Source: Azospirillum sp. TSO22-1 (GTDB taxonomy: Bacteria > Pseudomonadota > Alphaproteobacteria > Azospirillales > Azospirillaceae). From it: 34,182 nt of DNA. The notes beneath the pieces were generated by a model. That model made no database searches, was not told the DNA's origin, and saw nothing but the letters and a program-made list of their open reading frames with translations. Numbering within the stretch: the stretch's first letter is position 1; each line of letters starts with the position of its first letter. Below are positions 1 through 8,443 of this stretch, piece after piece. The DNA is taken from positions 1 through 34,182 of the forward strand of contig NZ_LGQZ01000066.1 of the NCBI RefSeq assembly GCF_003116015.1. The letters run 5' to 3'. The translations under genes were made by a program, and so were the position numbers.

Positions 1-82
1 GGGGGCAGCGGCCTGCACGGGAATCAACGCCGGCCACACACGCCATGCCCCCACCTTCCCACGCCTGCGGCGCGGGTCCCTT

Positions 83-107
83 CCTCCCCCAGCGGGGCTG
101 GGGGAGG
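83..107. repeat. GC-rich palindrome
   Basis: Perfect 10-bp inverted repeat CCTCCCCCAG / CTGGGGGAGG around the 5-nt loop CGGGG. It is preceded by GCCCCCACC, the same order of motifs as in the large element at 11317-11432. I read it as a copy of a dispersed intergenic repeat, although it could also act as a terminator. Confidence 0.6.
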
Positions 108-181
108 CGAACGCGGAGTTCTCGCGCGGCGGAAGTGAAGAATGAAAGGGGGTCGGGGAACGCATGCCCCAGAAAGCAATC

Positions 182-217
182 CGGCGGTGGAGCCACCCGG
201 GTTTGGCTCCACCGCCG
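182..217. terminator. Perfect 14-bp stem hairpin
   Basis: Arms 182-195 and 204-217 are perfectly complementary (CGGCGGTGGAGCCA and its complement), with the 8-nt loop CCCGGGTT. No T-run follows on either strand. It is therefore a strong structure that could end an upstream transcript or stabilise an mRNA end, not a textbook intrinsic terminator. Confidence 0.4.
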
Positions 218-516
218 TTCAGTCGGACGGGCAACACATGGTTCCGATGAGCCCCGCGCAGGGGCCGGAGTTTGCCTCTTCAAGTCCGACCGTGTTTCCG
301 ACGCGGCCATCAGGCCTGTCGGTGATGAGCGATCAATGCCGGAAAAGCATCACCGTTCACGCCGTCAGCGTGCGCCTCCCAGGCCCCGCAGTCAAGGGGC
401 TGGCATGCGGCAAAAACGCGGGGTTTGTCCTTGCCGGGGTACCCCCGACCGGGGCACCCTCTCCCTCCTGGGAGGGCGGCAACCGCCGCGCGAAGAAAAA
501 CCACCGAGGCCAACCC

Positions 517-1800
517 GTGACGGACCACGAACGTCCGAGCGTGCCGTACCGCATCCTGCGCGTCTTCGCGCCGTTCGCCGTCGGCTACTTCATGTCCTAC
601 CTGTTCCGCACGGTGAACGCCGTGATCGCCGACGAGCTGACCGCCTCGCTGGGCGTCACCGCCGCCGGGCTGGGCTTCCTGACCAGCGCCTACTTCCTCG
701 CCTTCGGCGCGTTCCAGGCGCCGCTGGGCATCCTGCTCGACCGCTACGGCCCGCGGCGGATCGAGACGGCGCTGCTGCTGGTGGCAGCGGCGGGCGCGGC
801 GCTGTTCGCGGTGGGCGACGGGCTGGCGACGCTGGCGGTCGGGCGGGCGCTGATCGGCGTCGGCGTCTCGGCCTGCCTGATGGCGGCGATCACCGCCAAC
901 GTCATGTGGTGGCCGATCGAGCGGCTGCCGCTGGTCAACGGGCTGTTCCTGGCCAGCGGCGGGCTGGGCGCCGTGTTCGCCACCACGCCGGTGCGCGCGC
1001 TGATGGCCGTCACCGACTGGCGCGGCCTGTTCCTCGCCCTGGCCGTGGCCACCGCGGCGTGTGCGGCGCTGCTCTACGCCGTGGTGCCGGAACGGCCGCG
1101 GCGCGGCGCCACCACCACCCATGGCACCAATCAGGACGCCACTTGGGGCGCCATGCTGCGCGGCACCGGACGGGTGTTCTCCAGCCCGGTGTTCTGGCGG
1201 CAGGCGCCGGCGTCGGTGGTCGTGCAGGGCGTCTTCATGACCTACATGGCGCTGTGGGCCGGGCCATGGCTGCGCGACGTCGAGGGCTTCGACAAGGCCG
1301 CCGTCGCCACCCACCTGCAATACGCCGCCATGGCGATGGTCGCCGGCTACACCGGCTTCGCGCTGGCCACCGACGCGCTGCGGCGGCGCGGGCTGAGCCC
1401 GGCGACGGTGGCGAACGCCGGCCTGCTGCTCGCCACCCTGGCGCTGGCGGCCATGCTGGCCGGGTTGCCGGTCCCGCCGGTGGTGTCCTGGGTGCTGTAC
1501 CCGCTGTTCGCCAGCGCCTCGGTATTGGTCTACTCCGTGCTGTCGCAGAACTTCCCGGCCGAGTTGGCCGGGCGGGTCAACACCGCCGCCAACCTGCTGA
1601 TGTTCGCGGTGGCCTTCAGCCTGCAATGGGGCCTCGGCTCGGTGATCGGCACCTTCCCGCCGGGGCCGCAGGGCGGCTACGCGCCGGAGGGGCACCGGCT
1701 GGCGCTGCTGATCGTGGTGGCGCTGCAGGCCGCGGCGCTGCTCTGGCAGCTGTGGCCGCGCCGCGCGCCGCGCGCCGTCCTGGAGACGCCCTCGCCCTGA
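517..1800 (+). CDS. MFS transporter
   Basis: Major facilitator superfamily secondary transporter of the inner membrane, substrate unknown. The GTG start at 517 follows a GAGG ribosome site at 506-509 and gives 427 residues, normal for the family; the open frame extends upstream but that part is implausible. About 12 hydrophobic segments are visible. The loop between helices 2 and 3 carries the MFS signature as GILLDRYGPRR (residues 71-81). An internal repeat of the fold starts after the charged central loop (ERPRRG, near residue 195). It stands alone: the next gene starts 147 bases downstream behind its own candidate promoter. The family is certain; the solute cannot be told from sequence. 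Confidence 0.88.
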   Translation: MTDHERPSVPYRILRVFAPFAVGYFMSYLFRTVNAVIADELTASLGVTAAGLGFLTSAYFLAFGAFQAPLGILLDRYGPRRIETALLLVAAAGAALFAVGDGLATLAVGRALIGVGVSACLMAAITANVMWWPIERLPLVNGLFLASGGLGAVFATTPVRALMAVTDWRGLFLALAVATAACAALLYAVVPERPRRGATTTHGTNQDATWGAMLRGTGRVFSSPVFWRQAPASVVVQGVFMTYMALWAGPWLRDVEGFDKAAVATHLQYAAMAMVAGYTGFALATDALRRRGLSPATVANAGLLLATLALAAMLAGLPVPPVVSWVLYPLFASASVLVYSVLSQNFPAELAGRVNTAANLLMFAVAFSLQWGLGSVIGTFPPGPQGGYAPEGHRLALLIVVALQAAALLWQLWPRRAPRAVLETPSP

Positions 1801-1855
1801 GCGAAGCACGCCCGTTCCCCCTCGCCTCCTCCGGTCCGTCCGGCGGGCCGCCTTC

Positions 1856-1880
1856 GGAACCCCGACCTTCACCCCTTGTT
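1856..1880 (+). promoter_or_regulatory. Candidate EcfG (general stress response) promoter
   Basis: GGAAC at 1856-1860, then 16 bases, then TGTT at 1877-1880. The known alphaproteobacterial EcfG consensus is GGAAC-N16/17-CGTT, so only the first base of the -10 box differs. It lies about 65 bases before the start of the yqjD-like operon. The fit is visible in the sequence; use by EcfG is inferred. A 7-bp hairpin (CGACCTT 1863-1869 / AAGGTCG 1883-1889) overlaps the same bases. Confidence 0.5.
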
Positions 1881-1947
1881 TAAAGGTCGAGTTTCCGCGA
1901 AGGCAGCCAAGCCCGCACACGGCAAGACACTCCCGAGGAGGATCATG

Positions 1948-2757
1948 ATGGCAACGCGCGACAATTCAGGTCAGGGCGGTCCGGACGACAAGAAGGCCAC
2001 GGGGCCGCTCGACCGCGCGCAGAACGAGGCGACCGAGATGGGCCGCCAGGGCATGGGCGCCGCCCAGAACCGGATCCGCGCCGCCTTCGAGCAGCAGAGC
2101 CACCGCGCCGCCGACCAGATCGGCAGCGTCGCGCAGGCGCTGCATCAGGCCGCCCAGCAGCTGGAGGAGGAGAACAACGGCACCGCCGCCCGCTACACGG
2201 TGATGGCCGCCGACCGCGTCGAGCAGTTCGCCGACACGCTCCGCAACTCGACGGTGGACGATCTGGTCGGCCAGGTCGAGAGCTTCGCCCGCCGGCAGCC
2301 CGAGGTCTTCCTGGGCGCGGCGTTCGGCGTCGGCTTCCTGTTCGCCCGCTTCATCAAGAGTTCCGGCGAGCGCATCCGCATGGCCGACCTGATGCGCCAG
2401 CAGGACGAGCAGCGCATGGGCGGCGGCGGTGGCGGCGGTGGCCGGGCGCGCGGCTCCTATGACTTCTCGCAGGAGCGGCAGAACATCGGCGGCTCCTACC
2501 CGGCGGGCCAGCGCTCGACCGGCGGCGGCACCGGAACCGGCCAGTCCCGGCCGCGGGCCTCGTCGGACGAGTCCGGCGTCGGCAACAGGGTCAACATGGG
2601 CAGCAGCGTCCGTGACGCGGCCGAGCTGATGGCCGGCGGCTCACCCGAACCCGCGAAGATCCCGACGGCGAGGGCCGAACCGGTGGGCGGCGCCGGCACC
2701 GCGAAGGCGCCGGAGTCCAAGCCTCCGGAGAGCAAACCCCTGGAGTCCAAACCATGA
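1948..2757 (+). CDS. YqjD-like stress-associated membrane protein
   Basis: Predicted inner-membrane anchored protein of 269 residues. Two in-frame ATGs exist (1945, 1948); the second has better spacing (6 nt) from GGAGG at 1937-1941. Residues about 25-115 are charged, alanine-rich and helical, likely amphipathic. Residues 115-137 (RRQPEVFLGAAFGVGFLF) form one hydrophobic helix preceded by RRQP, the same plan as the C-terminal anchor of DUF883/YqjD proteins. The remaining C-terminus is glycine-rich low complexity ending in repeated ESKP units. YqjD-type proteins tether to the membrane in stationary phase and some bind ribosomes; whether this one does is unknown. It overlaps the next gene by ATGA, so translation is probably coupled. 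Confidence 0.7.
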   Translation: MATRDNSGQGGPDDKKATGPLDRAQNEATEMGRQGMGAAQNRIRAAFEQQSHRAADQIGSVAQALHQAAQQLEEENNGTAARYTVMAADRVEQFADTLRNSTVDDLVGQVESFARRQPEVFLGAAFGVGFLFARFIKSSGERIRMADLMRQQDEQRMGGGGGGGGRARGSYDFSQERQNIGGSYPAGQRSTGGGTGTGQSRPRASSDESGVGNRVNMGSSVRDAAELMAGGSPEPAKIPTARAEPVGGAGTAKAPESKPPESKPLESKP

Positions 2758-3173
2758 GCGCCGCCGAGGACTACGGCCGCTACGACCCGCGGGCGAACCG
2801 CTCGCTGGCCGGGTTGTTCGCCGACCTGGCGCGCGACCTGACCGGGCTGGTCCGCACCGAGCTGGAGCTGGCCAAGGCCGAACTGGGCGAGAAGGCCGGG
2901 CAGGCGGCGGGCGGCGTGGCCTTCATCGCCGCCGGCGGCTTCGTCGCCTTCGCCGGGCTGCTGGTGCTGCTGGCCTGCGCCGTGCTGGCGCTGTCGCTGG
3001 TCGTGCAGCCGTGGCTGGCGGCGCTGATCGTCGGCGCCGTGGTGGTCGGCATCGGCGCCGCGCTGATGCTGATGGGCCGCAGCCGGCTGAGGCCGGAGAA
3101 CCTGCAGCCCAACCGCACGCTGCACACCCTGCGCGACGACAAGGACTGGGCGCGGAGCCAGCTCAGCCGATGA
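2754..3173 (+). CDS. Phage holin family (YqjE-like, DUF1469) protein
   Basis: A 139-residue membrane protein. A soluble N-terminus with the typical LxxDLARDLTGLVRTELELAKAEL helix (about residues 21-44) is followed by two hydrophobic helices, about 52-84 and 86-108, and a short basic tail. This is the plan of the family named phage holin 3_6 / DUF1469, to which E. coli YqjE belongs; despite the name it is a chromosomal membrane protein and nothing phage-like is nearby. It starts inside the stop of the preceding gene and ends inside the start of the next (ATGA at both borders), so the three form one coupled unit. In other proteobacteria YqjD and YqjE are also adjacent. Molecular role unknown. 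Confidence 0.8.
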   Translation: MSAAEDYGRYDPRANRSLAGLFADLARDLTGLVRTELELAKAELGEKAGQAAGGVAFIAAGGFVAFAGLLVLLACAVLALSLVVQPWLAALIVGAVVVGIGAALMLMGRSRLRPENLQPNRTLHTLRDDKDWARSQLSR

Positions 3174-4060
3174 GCCAGCACGACGACAACGCCACCAGGG
3201 ACCACCCCGACTACGACGCTTTGCAGCGCGAGGCGCGTGATCGCCGGACGCGCATCGCCGCTTCGCTGGACTCGCTCCGGCACCGCCTCGCGCCCGACAC
3301 CCTCAAGGAGCAGACCATGAACCGCATGACCAACCGGATGAGCAGCGGAGCGTCGCACATGGGCGACATGGTCCGCGGCAACCCCGTTCCGCTCGCCATG
3401 ATCGGCATCGGACTGGGCTGGATGCTGCTGTCGCGCAGCGGCATGGACCAGCGCATCGCCCAGAGCGGCGCGTTCCGCAGCGCGCGCGGCGCCGCCGGCT
3501 CCACCGCCCGCTACGCCCGCGACACCTTCTACAGCGCCGCCGGCACCGTGCGCGACACCGCCGGCTCGCTGTACGACCGCGCCGGCGACATGGCCAGTGA
3601 TGCCTACGACAGCGCCGGCGACGCCGCCAGCCGGATGACCGGCGGCGGCACCCCTCACGATCGTCCGGGCGACAACCGCACCGGCGGCCCGGCCGGCCGC
3701 GGCATGCCGCAGCAGCATTCCCAGGGGGGACGGTCGATGACCGCCTCGATGGGCCGGCAGATCGGCCACGTCACCACCAGCTTCTGGGACCTCGTCGAGG
3801 ACCACCCGCTGGTCGCCGGCGTGATGGGCGTGGCGCTCGGCGCAGCGCTCGGCGCCAGCATCCCGGGCACCCGCTACGAGGAGCGCTGGGTCGGCGACTA
3901 CGCCGGGCAGGTGACCAGCAAGGCGAAGGACGTGGCGCAGGACGCCATCGAGCGCGGCACCCGTGCCGCCCAGGCCGCCGCCGAAGCGGCCCGCGAGCAC
4001 GTCGCCGAAGCGGTCGACGACGTGAAGGGCGCCGCCAAGGAGGAGATCGACCGGTCGTAG
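3170..4060 (+). CDS. DUF3618 domain membrane protein
   Basis: A 296-residue protein. The N-terminus (about residues 17-45: LQREARDRRTRIAASL then LRHRLAPDTL) matches the DUF3618 pattern of a charged helix ending in L-x-x-R-L-x-P. A hydrophobic helix near residues 72-88 (PVPLAMIGIGLGWMLL) follows. The middle is an alternating Ala/Asp/Tyr/Ser stretch with repeated ARDT-, VRDT- and YDSAGD-like units, and a second hydrophobic segment lies near residues 205-222. The end is an alanine-rich amphipathic helix resembling LEA-type stress proteins. It is the last gene of the coupled trio (ATGA with the preceding gene). I infer an envelope stress role from the company it keeps and the EcfG-like promoter; no activity can be assigned. 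Confidence 0.75.
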   Translation: MSQHDDNATRDHPDYDALQREARDRRTRIAASLDSLRHRLAPDTLKEQTMNRMTNRMSSGASHMGDMVRGNPVPLAMIGIGLGWMLLSRSGMDQRIAQSGAFRSARGAAGSTARYARDTFYSAAGTVRDTAGSLYDRAGDMASDAYDSAGDAASRMTGGGTPHDRPGDNRTGGPAGRGMPQQHSQGGRSMTASMGRQIGHVTTSFWDLVEDHPLVAGVMGVALGAALGASIPGTRYEERWVGDYAGQVTSKAKDVAQDAIERGTRAAQAAAEAAREHVAEAVDDVKGAAKEEIDRS

Positions 4061-4083
4061 CGCCGCCTGCGTTCCGGCCTCGA

Positions 4084-4117
4084 CATCCCCGCGGAAGCCG
4101 GCGCTTCCGCGGGGATG
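4084..4117 (+). terminator. Strong hairpin after the yqjD-like operon
   Basis: Perfect 15-bp stem: CATCCCCGCGGAAGC at 4084-4098 and its complement at 4103-4117, loop CGGC. It begins 23 bases after the last stop codon and is followed by ATCGTTTC, only a weak T-tract. It resembles the ATCCCCGC-GCGGGGAT palindromes at 6257 and 32879, so it may be a repeat that was adopted as a terminator. Confidence 0.6.
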
Positions 4118-4152
4118 ATCGTTTCAGGACTTGCGACAAAGCGCCGCACCCT

Positions 4153-4177
4153 ATACCGTACCGCTGCGGTCTAGTAT
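4153..4177. promoter_or_regulatory. Upstream IscR-type operator dyad (site 1)
   Basis: A 25-bp dyad of form ATAC-N3-ACCGC-T-GCGGT-N3-GTAT; 9 of 12 base pairs across the axis are complementary. By my count it fits the published E. coli IscR type 1 site (ATASYYGACTR-WWW-YAGTCRRSTAT) at 18 of 25 positions, including both ATAC/GTAT ends. It shares the core GTACCG-N4-GGTC, at the same offset, with the second dyad at 4246-4270. A -10-like TATACC overlaps its left edge. Binding by the Rrf2 protein encoded at 4283 is inferred. Confidence 0.6.
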
Positions 4178-4217
4178 GGCCGTTGCCGGCGATCGGCCGA
4201 ATGCCCCACTGATCCGC

Positions 4218-4248
4218 TTGACTTTTGGACAGGGGCGGGGCATCTAAT
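4218..4248 (+). promoter_or_regulatory. Candidate suf operon promoter
   Basis: TTGACT at 4218-4223 (CTTGAC one base to the left is the common alphaproteobacterial -35) and TCTAAT at 4243-4248 as -10, spacer 19. The spacing is long, so the exact -10 is uncertain; CATCTA at 4241-4246 gives 17. Transcription would start near 4255, inside the second operator dyad. Confidence 0.4.
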
Positions 4249-4270
4249 CAGTACCGAATTGGTCCTGATT
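4246..4270. promoter_or_regulatory. Promoter-proximal operator dyad (site 2)
   Basis: A 25-bp dyad starting AATCAG and ending CTGATT, with inner ACC/GGT; 10 of 12 pairs across the axis are complementary. It is identical to site 1 at 14 of 25 positions and shares the core GTACCG-N4-GGTC in the same register. It overlaps the presumed -10 and start of transcription, and lies 12 bases before the regulator's ATG. That is the position expected for a repressor that controls its own operon. Confidence 0.65.
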
Positions 4271-4282
4271 GAACTCCCGGCC

Positions 4283-4741
4283 ATGATCAAGCTGTCCAAG
4301 CTGACCGATTACGCCATCGTGGTGATGAGCGAGATGGCGCGCCAGACGGGCACGGTGCACACCGTGACCCAGATGGCCGAGCGCACGGGCGTGCCCGCGC
4401 CGACGGTCGCCAAGCTGATGAAGAGCCTGACCCCGGCCGGCCTGATGACCTCGCACCGCGGGGCGGCCGGCGGTTACGCGCTCGCCCGCCCGGCCGAGGC
4501 CATCACCATCGCCGACATCGTCGTCGCCCTCGACGGCCCCATCGCGCTCACCGCGTGCGTCGAGGGGGCCGGCGAGGAGTGCGGCGTGGAGAACCTGTGC
4601 CCCATGCGGGGCGGCTGGGAGAAGATCAACCGGGCGATCCGCTCCGCGCTGGAGCAGGTGACGCTCGCCGACATGATGGGCCCCGTGTGGACGCCGCCGG
4701 CCAGGGAACCGGCCAAGGCGCTCGCGTCGGGAAACGCCTAG
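4283..4741 (+). CDS. Rrf2-family SUF system regulator
   Basis: A 152-residue DNA-binding repressor, first gene of the suf operon. The start at 4283 gives the standard Rrf2 N-terminus [15 protein letters not shown]; the open frame runs further upstream but has no family match there. The winged helix occupies about residues 1-70, with the recognition region [19 protein letters not shown] (31-49) and the wing [13 protein letters not shown] (58-70). Three cysteines, C92, C100 and C106, match the Fe-S ligands of IscR (C92, C98, C104 in E. coli) but with seven rather than five residues between the first two. It probably senses cluster status and represses the operon when Fe-S is sufficient, through the dyads at 4153 and 4246. 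sufB follows 16 bases after its stop. Confidence 0.92.
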   Translation: MIKLSKLTDYAIVVMSEMARQTGTVHTVTQMAERTGVPAPTVAKLMKSLTPAGLMTSHRGAAGGYALARPAEAITIADIVVALDGPIALTACVEGAGEECGVENLCPMRGGWEKINRAIRSALEQVTLADMMGPVWTPPAREPAKALASGNA

Positions 4742-4757
4742 GGAGTTAGAGGAAGCC

Positions 4758-6242
<1,485 letters not shown>

Positions 6243-6256
6243 TGAGGTAACGGGAC

Positions 6257-6283
6257 TGGATCCCCGCTTTCGCGGGGATGACG
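6257..6283. repeat. Dispersed palindromic repeat between sufB and sufC
   Basis: A 27-base unit, TGGATCCCCGC-TTTC-GCGGGGATGACG, with a perfect ATCCCCGC/GCGGGGAT stem. The same unit occurs at 32937-32963, and in inverted form at 32879-32905, after pstB. Units of this kind are widespread intergenic repeats in proteobacteria. Here one lies inside an operon, where it could cause partial termination or stabilise the sufB message. Confidence 0.75.
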
Positions 6284-6344
6284 ATGAGAGAGTGATTGGA
6301 ACCCTGGATACGCCACCGAGTGGGATGCGAGGAACGGACAAGCG

Positions 6345-7097
6345 ATGATCGAAATCAAGAACCTGCACGCCACGGTGGACGGCAAGGAAATCCTCAAGGG
6401 CATCGACCTGACGATCCGCCCGGGCGAGGTGCACGCCATCATGGGGCCGAACGGCTCGGGCAAGAGCACGCTCTCCTACGTGCTGGCCGGCCGCGAGGGC
6501 TACGAGATCACCAAGGGCTCGGTCAATTACTTCGGCCAGGACCTGCTGGCGCTGGAGCCGGAGGAGCGCGCCGCGGAAGGGCTGTTCCTGGCCTTCCAGT
6601 ACCCGGTGGAGATCCCCGGCGTCGCCAACACCACCTTCCTCAAGTCCGCCATCAACGCCATGCGCAAGCGCCGCGGCGAGAGCGAGCTGGACGCCATGCA
6701 GTTCCTCAAGCACATCCGCGCCAAGACCAAGCAGCTCGGCATGACCGACGAGATGCTGAAGCGCGCGGTCAACGTCGGCTTCTCCGGCGGCGAGAAGAAG
6801 CGCAACGAGACGCTGCAGATGGCGGTGCTGGAGCCGAAGTTCGCCATCCTCGACGAGACCGACTCCGGCCTCGACATCGACGCGCTGAAGATCGTCGCCG
6901 ACGGCGTCAACGCGCTGCGCTCGCCGGAGCGCTCCATGCTGGTCATCACCCACTACCAGCGCCTGCTCGACTACATCGTGCCGGACTACGTGCACGTGCT
7001 GGCGCACGGCCGGATCCAGCGCTCGGGCGGCAAGGAGCTGGCGCTGGAGCTGGAGAAGAACGGCTACAAGGAATTCGGCGTGGACGAGGCGGCGTGA
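6345..7097 (+). CDS. sufC: Fe-S cluster assembly ATPase SufC
   Basis: ABC-type ATPase of the SufBC2D complex (250 residues), which drives conformational change of the scaffold rather than transport. Walker A is GPNGSGKST (residues 34-42); the signature loop is the SUF-specific FSGGEKKRNE (about 146-155) instead of LSGGQ; Walker B is FAILDETDSGLD ending at D170-E171, with the DETDSGLDID sequence typical of SufC; the switch histidine is in ITHYQRLL. No membrane partner gene is present, as expected. Its ATG lies 102 bases after sufB, behind a GAGGAACGG-like ribosome site, and its stop is one base before sufD's start, so SufC and SufD are translationally coupled. Confidence 0.98.
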   Translation: MIEIKNLHATVDGKEILKGIDLTIRPGEVHAIMGPNGSGKSTLSYVLAGREGYEITKGSVNYFGQDLLALEPEERAAEGLFLAFQYPVEIPGVANTTFLKSAINAMRKRRGESELDAMQFLKHIRAKTKQLGMTDEMLKRAVNVGFSGGEKKRNETLQMAVLEPKFAILDETDSGLDIDALKIVADGVNALRSPERSMLVITHYQRLLDYIVPDYVHVLAHGRIQRSGGKELALELEKNGYKEFGVDEAA

Positions 7098-7098
7098 G

Positions 7099-8430
7099 AT
7101 GACGAGCACCCACTCCCCCCGCCGCGGCGACCCCGTCCCGGCCCAGCCCTACCTGGAGCAGTACGACCGCGTGAAGGCGGAGCTGCCGGGCGCCGCGCTG
7201 TCCTGGGTGCGCGACCTGCGCGAGCTGGGCCGCAGCCGCTTTGCCGAGCTGGGCTTCCCGACCGCCAAGGTCGAGGCGTGGAAGTACACCAGCCTGAAGA
7301 GCCTGGAGAAGGTCGCCTTCCAGCCGGCCAGGCCGGCCGCGGCGGGCGTGCACTTCGACGTCCTGCCGCACGTCGGCACGGGCCCGCGGCTGGTGTTCGT
7401 CGACGGCTTCTTCCGCGCCGACCTGTCCTCCACCGCGGGCGTGCCGGCCGGCGTCGAGCTGTCGGGCCTCGCCGAGACGCTGTCCCGGAACCCCGATCTG
7501 GTCGGCGAGCACCTGGGCCGGCTGGCGGTGTCCGACGAGCAGCGCTTCGTCGCGCTCAACACCGCCTTCCTGGCGGACGGCGCGGTGGTGCGCATCGGCC
7601 GCGGCGTCGAGGTGGCGGAACCGATCGAGCTGGTCTTCGTATCGCTGGGGTCGGATGACGGCGCGGTCGCCTTCCACCCGCGCACGCTGCTGATCGCCGA
7701 GCCGCAGAGCAAGGCGACGGTGATCGAGCACCACGTCGGGCTCGGCATCGGCGCCACCTTCGCCAACCACGTGGCCGAGGCCTACGTCGGCGAGGGCGCC
7801 ATCCTGCGCCACTACAAGGTGCAGCGCGAGGGGGCGGAGGCCTTCCACCTGTCCAACAGCGTGGCGAAGGTCGGCAAGGACGCCTGCTACGACAACTTCA
7901 TCCTGACCACCGGCGCGCGGCTGGCCCGCAGCGAGGTGCGCGTGGCGCTCGGCCTGGGGTCGAGCTGCAACGTCAACGGCGCCTACATGATCGGCGGCCA
8001 CCAGCACTGCGACACCACCACCGTGATCGAGCACAAGGAGCCGCACGGCACCTCGCGCGAGGTCTACAAGGGCGCCATCGACGACCACGGCCGCGCCGTG
8101 TTCCAGGGCAAGATCGTCGTGCATCCCGGCGCGCAGAAGACCGACGGCCACCAGCTCAACCGCGCCCTGCTGCTGTCCGACACCGCCGAGATCGACGCCA
8201 AGCCGGAGCTGGAGATCTACGCCGACGACGTGAAGTGCAGCCATGGCGCCACCGCCGGCGAACTGGCCGACGAGGCGCTGTTCTACCTGCGCGCCCGCGG
8301 CATCCCGAAGGACGAGGCGCGCGCCCTGCTGATCGGCGCCTTCCTGGCGGAGGCGCTGGACGAGATCCCCGACGAGACCGTCCGCGAGGCCTTCCACGGC
8401 TTCGTCACCGGCTGGCTGGGCACGCGCTGA
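7099..8430 (+). CDS. sufD: Fe-S cluster assembly protein SufD
   Basis: SufD (443 residues), the SufB paralogue that pairs with it in the SufBC2D scaffold and is needed for iron entry. The N-terminal helical part contains the family WKYTSLKSL motif (VEAWKYTSLKSLE). The beta-helix core follows, then the conserved C-terminal block: YKGAIDDHGRAVFQGKIVV, HPGAQKTDGHQLNRALLLS, and DDVKCSHGATAGELADEALFYL. The CSHGAT histidine corresponds to the conserved histidine of E. coli SufD. The C-terminal helix (LLIGAFLAEALDEI) contacts SufC. Start at 7099 is one base after the sufC stop. sufS starts 13 bases downstream. Confidence 0.97.
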   Translation: MTSTHSPRRGDPVPAQPYLEQYDRVKAELPGAALSWVRDLRELGRSRFAELGFPTAKVEAWKYTSLKSLEKVAFQPARPAAAGVHFDVLPHVGTGPRLVFVDGFFRADLSSTAGVPAGVELSGLAETLSRNPDLVGEHLGRLAVSDEQRFVALNTAFLADGAVVRIGRGVEVAEPIELVFVSLGSDDGAVAFHPRTLLIAEPQSKATVIEHHVGLGIGATFANHVAEAYVGEGAILRHYKVQREGAEAFHLSNSVAKVGKDACYDNFILTTGARLARSEVRVALGLGSSCNVNGAYMIGGHQHCDTTTVIEHKEPHGTSREVYKGAIDDHGRAVFQGKIVVHPGAQKTDGHQLNRALLLSDTAEIDAKPELEIYADDVKCSHGATAGELADEALFYLRARGIPKDEARALLIGAFLAEALDEIPDETVREAFHGFVTGWLGTR

Positions 8431-8443
8431 GGAGACCGAGGCC

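Larger units (their letters stand above)
1..516. other. Gene-free leader region with hairpins
   Basis: No reading frame here has a convincing protein. The open frame that runs into the MFS gene from position 142 has an atypical low-complexity N-terminus and crosses a perfect hairpin, so I treat it as non-coding. The stretch holds two strong inverted repeats (83-107 and 182-217) and a weaker one near 468 (CCCTCC-TG-GGAGGG). I looked for conserved riboswitch boxes and saw none. It may be the 3' end of a transcript entering from outside the window plus the leader of the MFS gene. Confidence 0.5.

Noticed and set aside
230..430. Possible riboswitch before the MFS gene
   Set aside because: No conserved riboswitch box that I can recall is visible; only simple hairpins.
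310..1920. Long minus-strand open frame opposite the MFS gene
   Set aside because: It is rich in Arg, Gly, Gln and His with no domain, the usual shadow of a GC-rich gene in another frame. The plus-strand MFS protein has a clear family.
2754..3173. Prophage from the phage-holin family gene
   Set aside because: The family name is historical. The gene is in a yqjD/yqjE-like set, and there is no lysin, integrase, capsid or attachment site.
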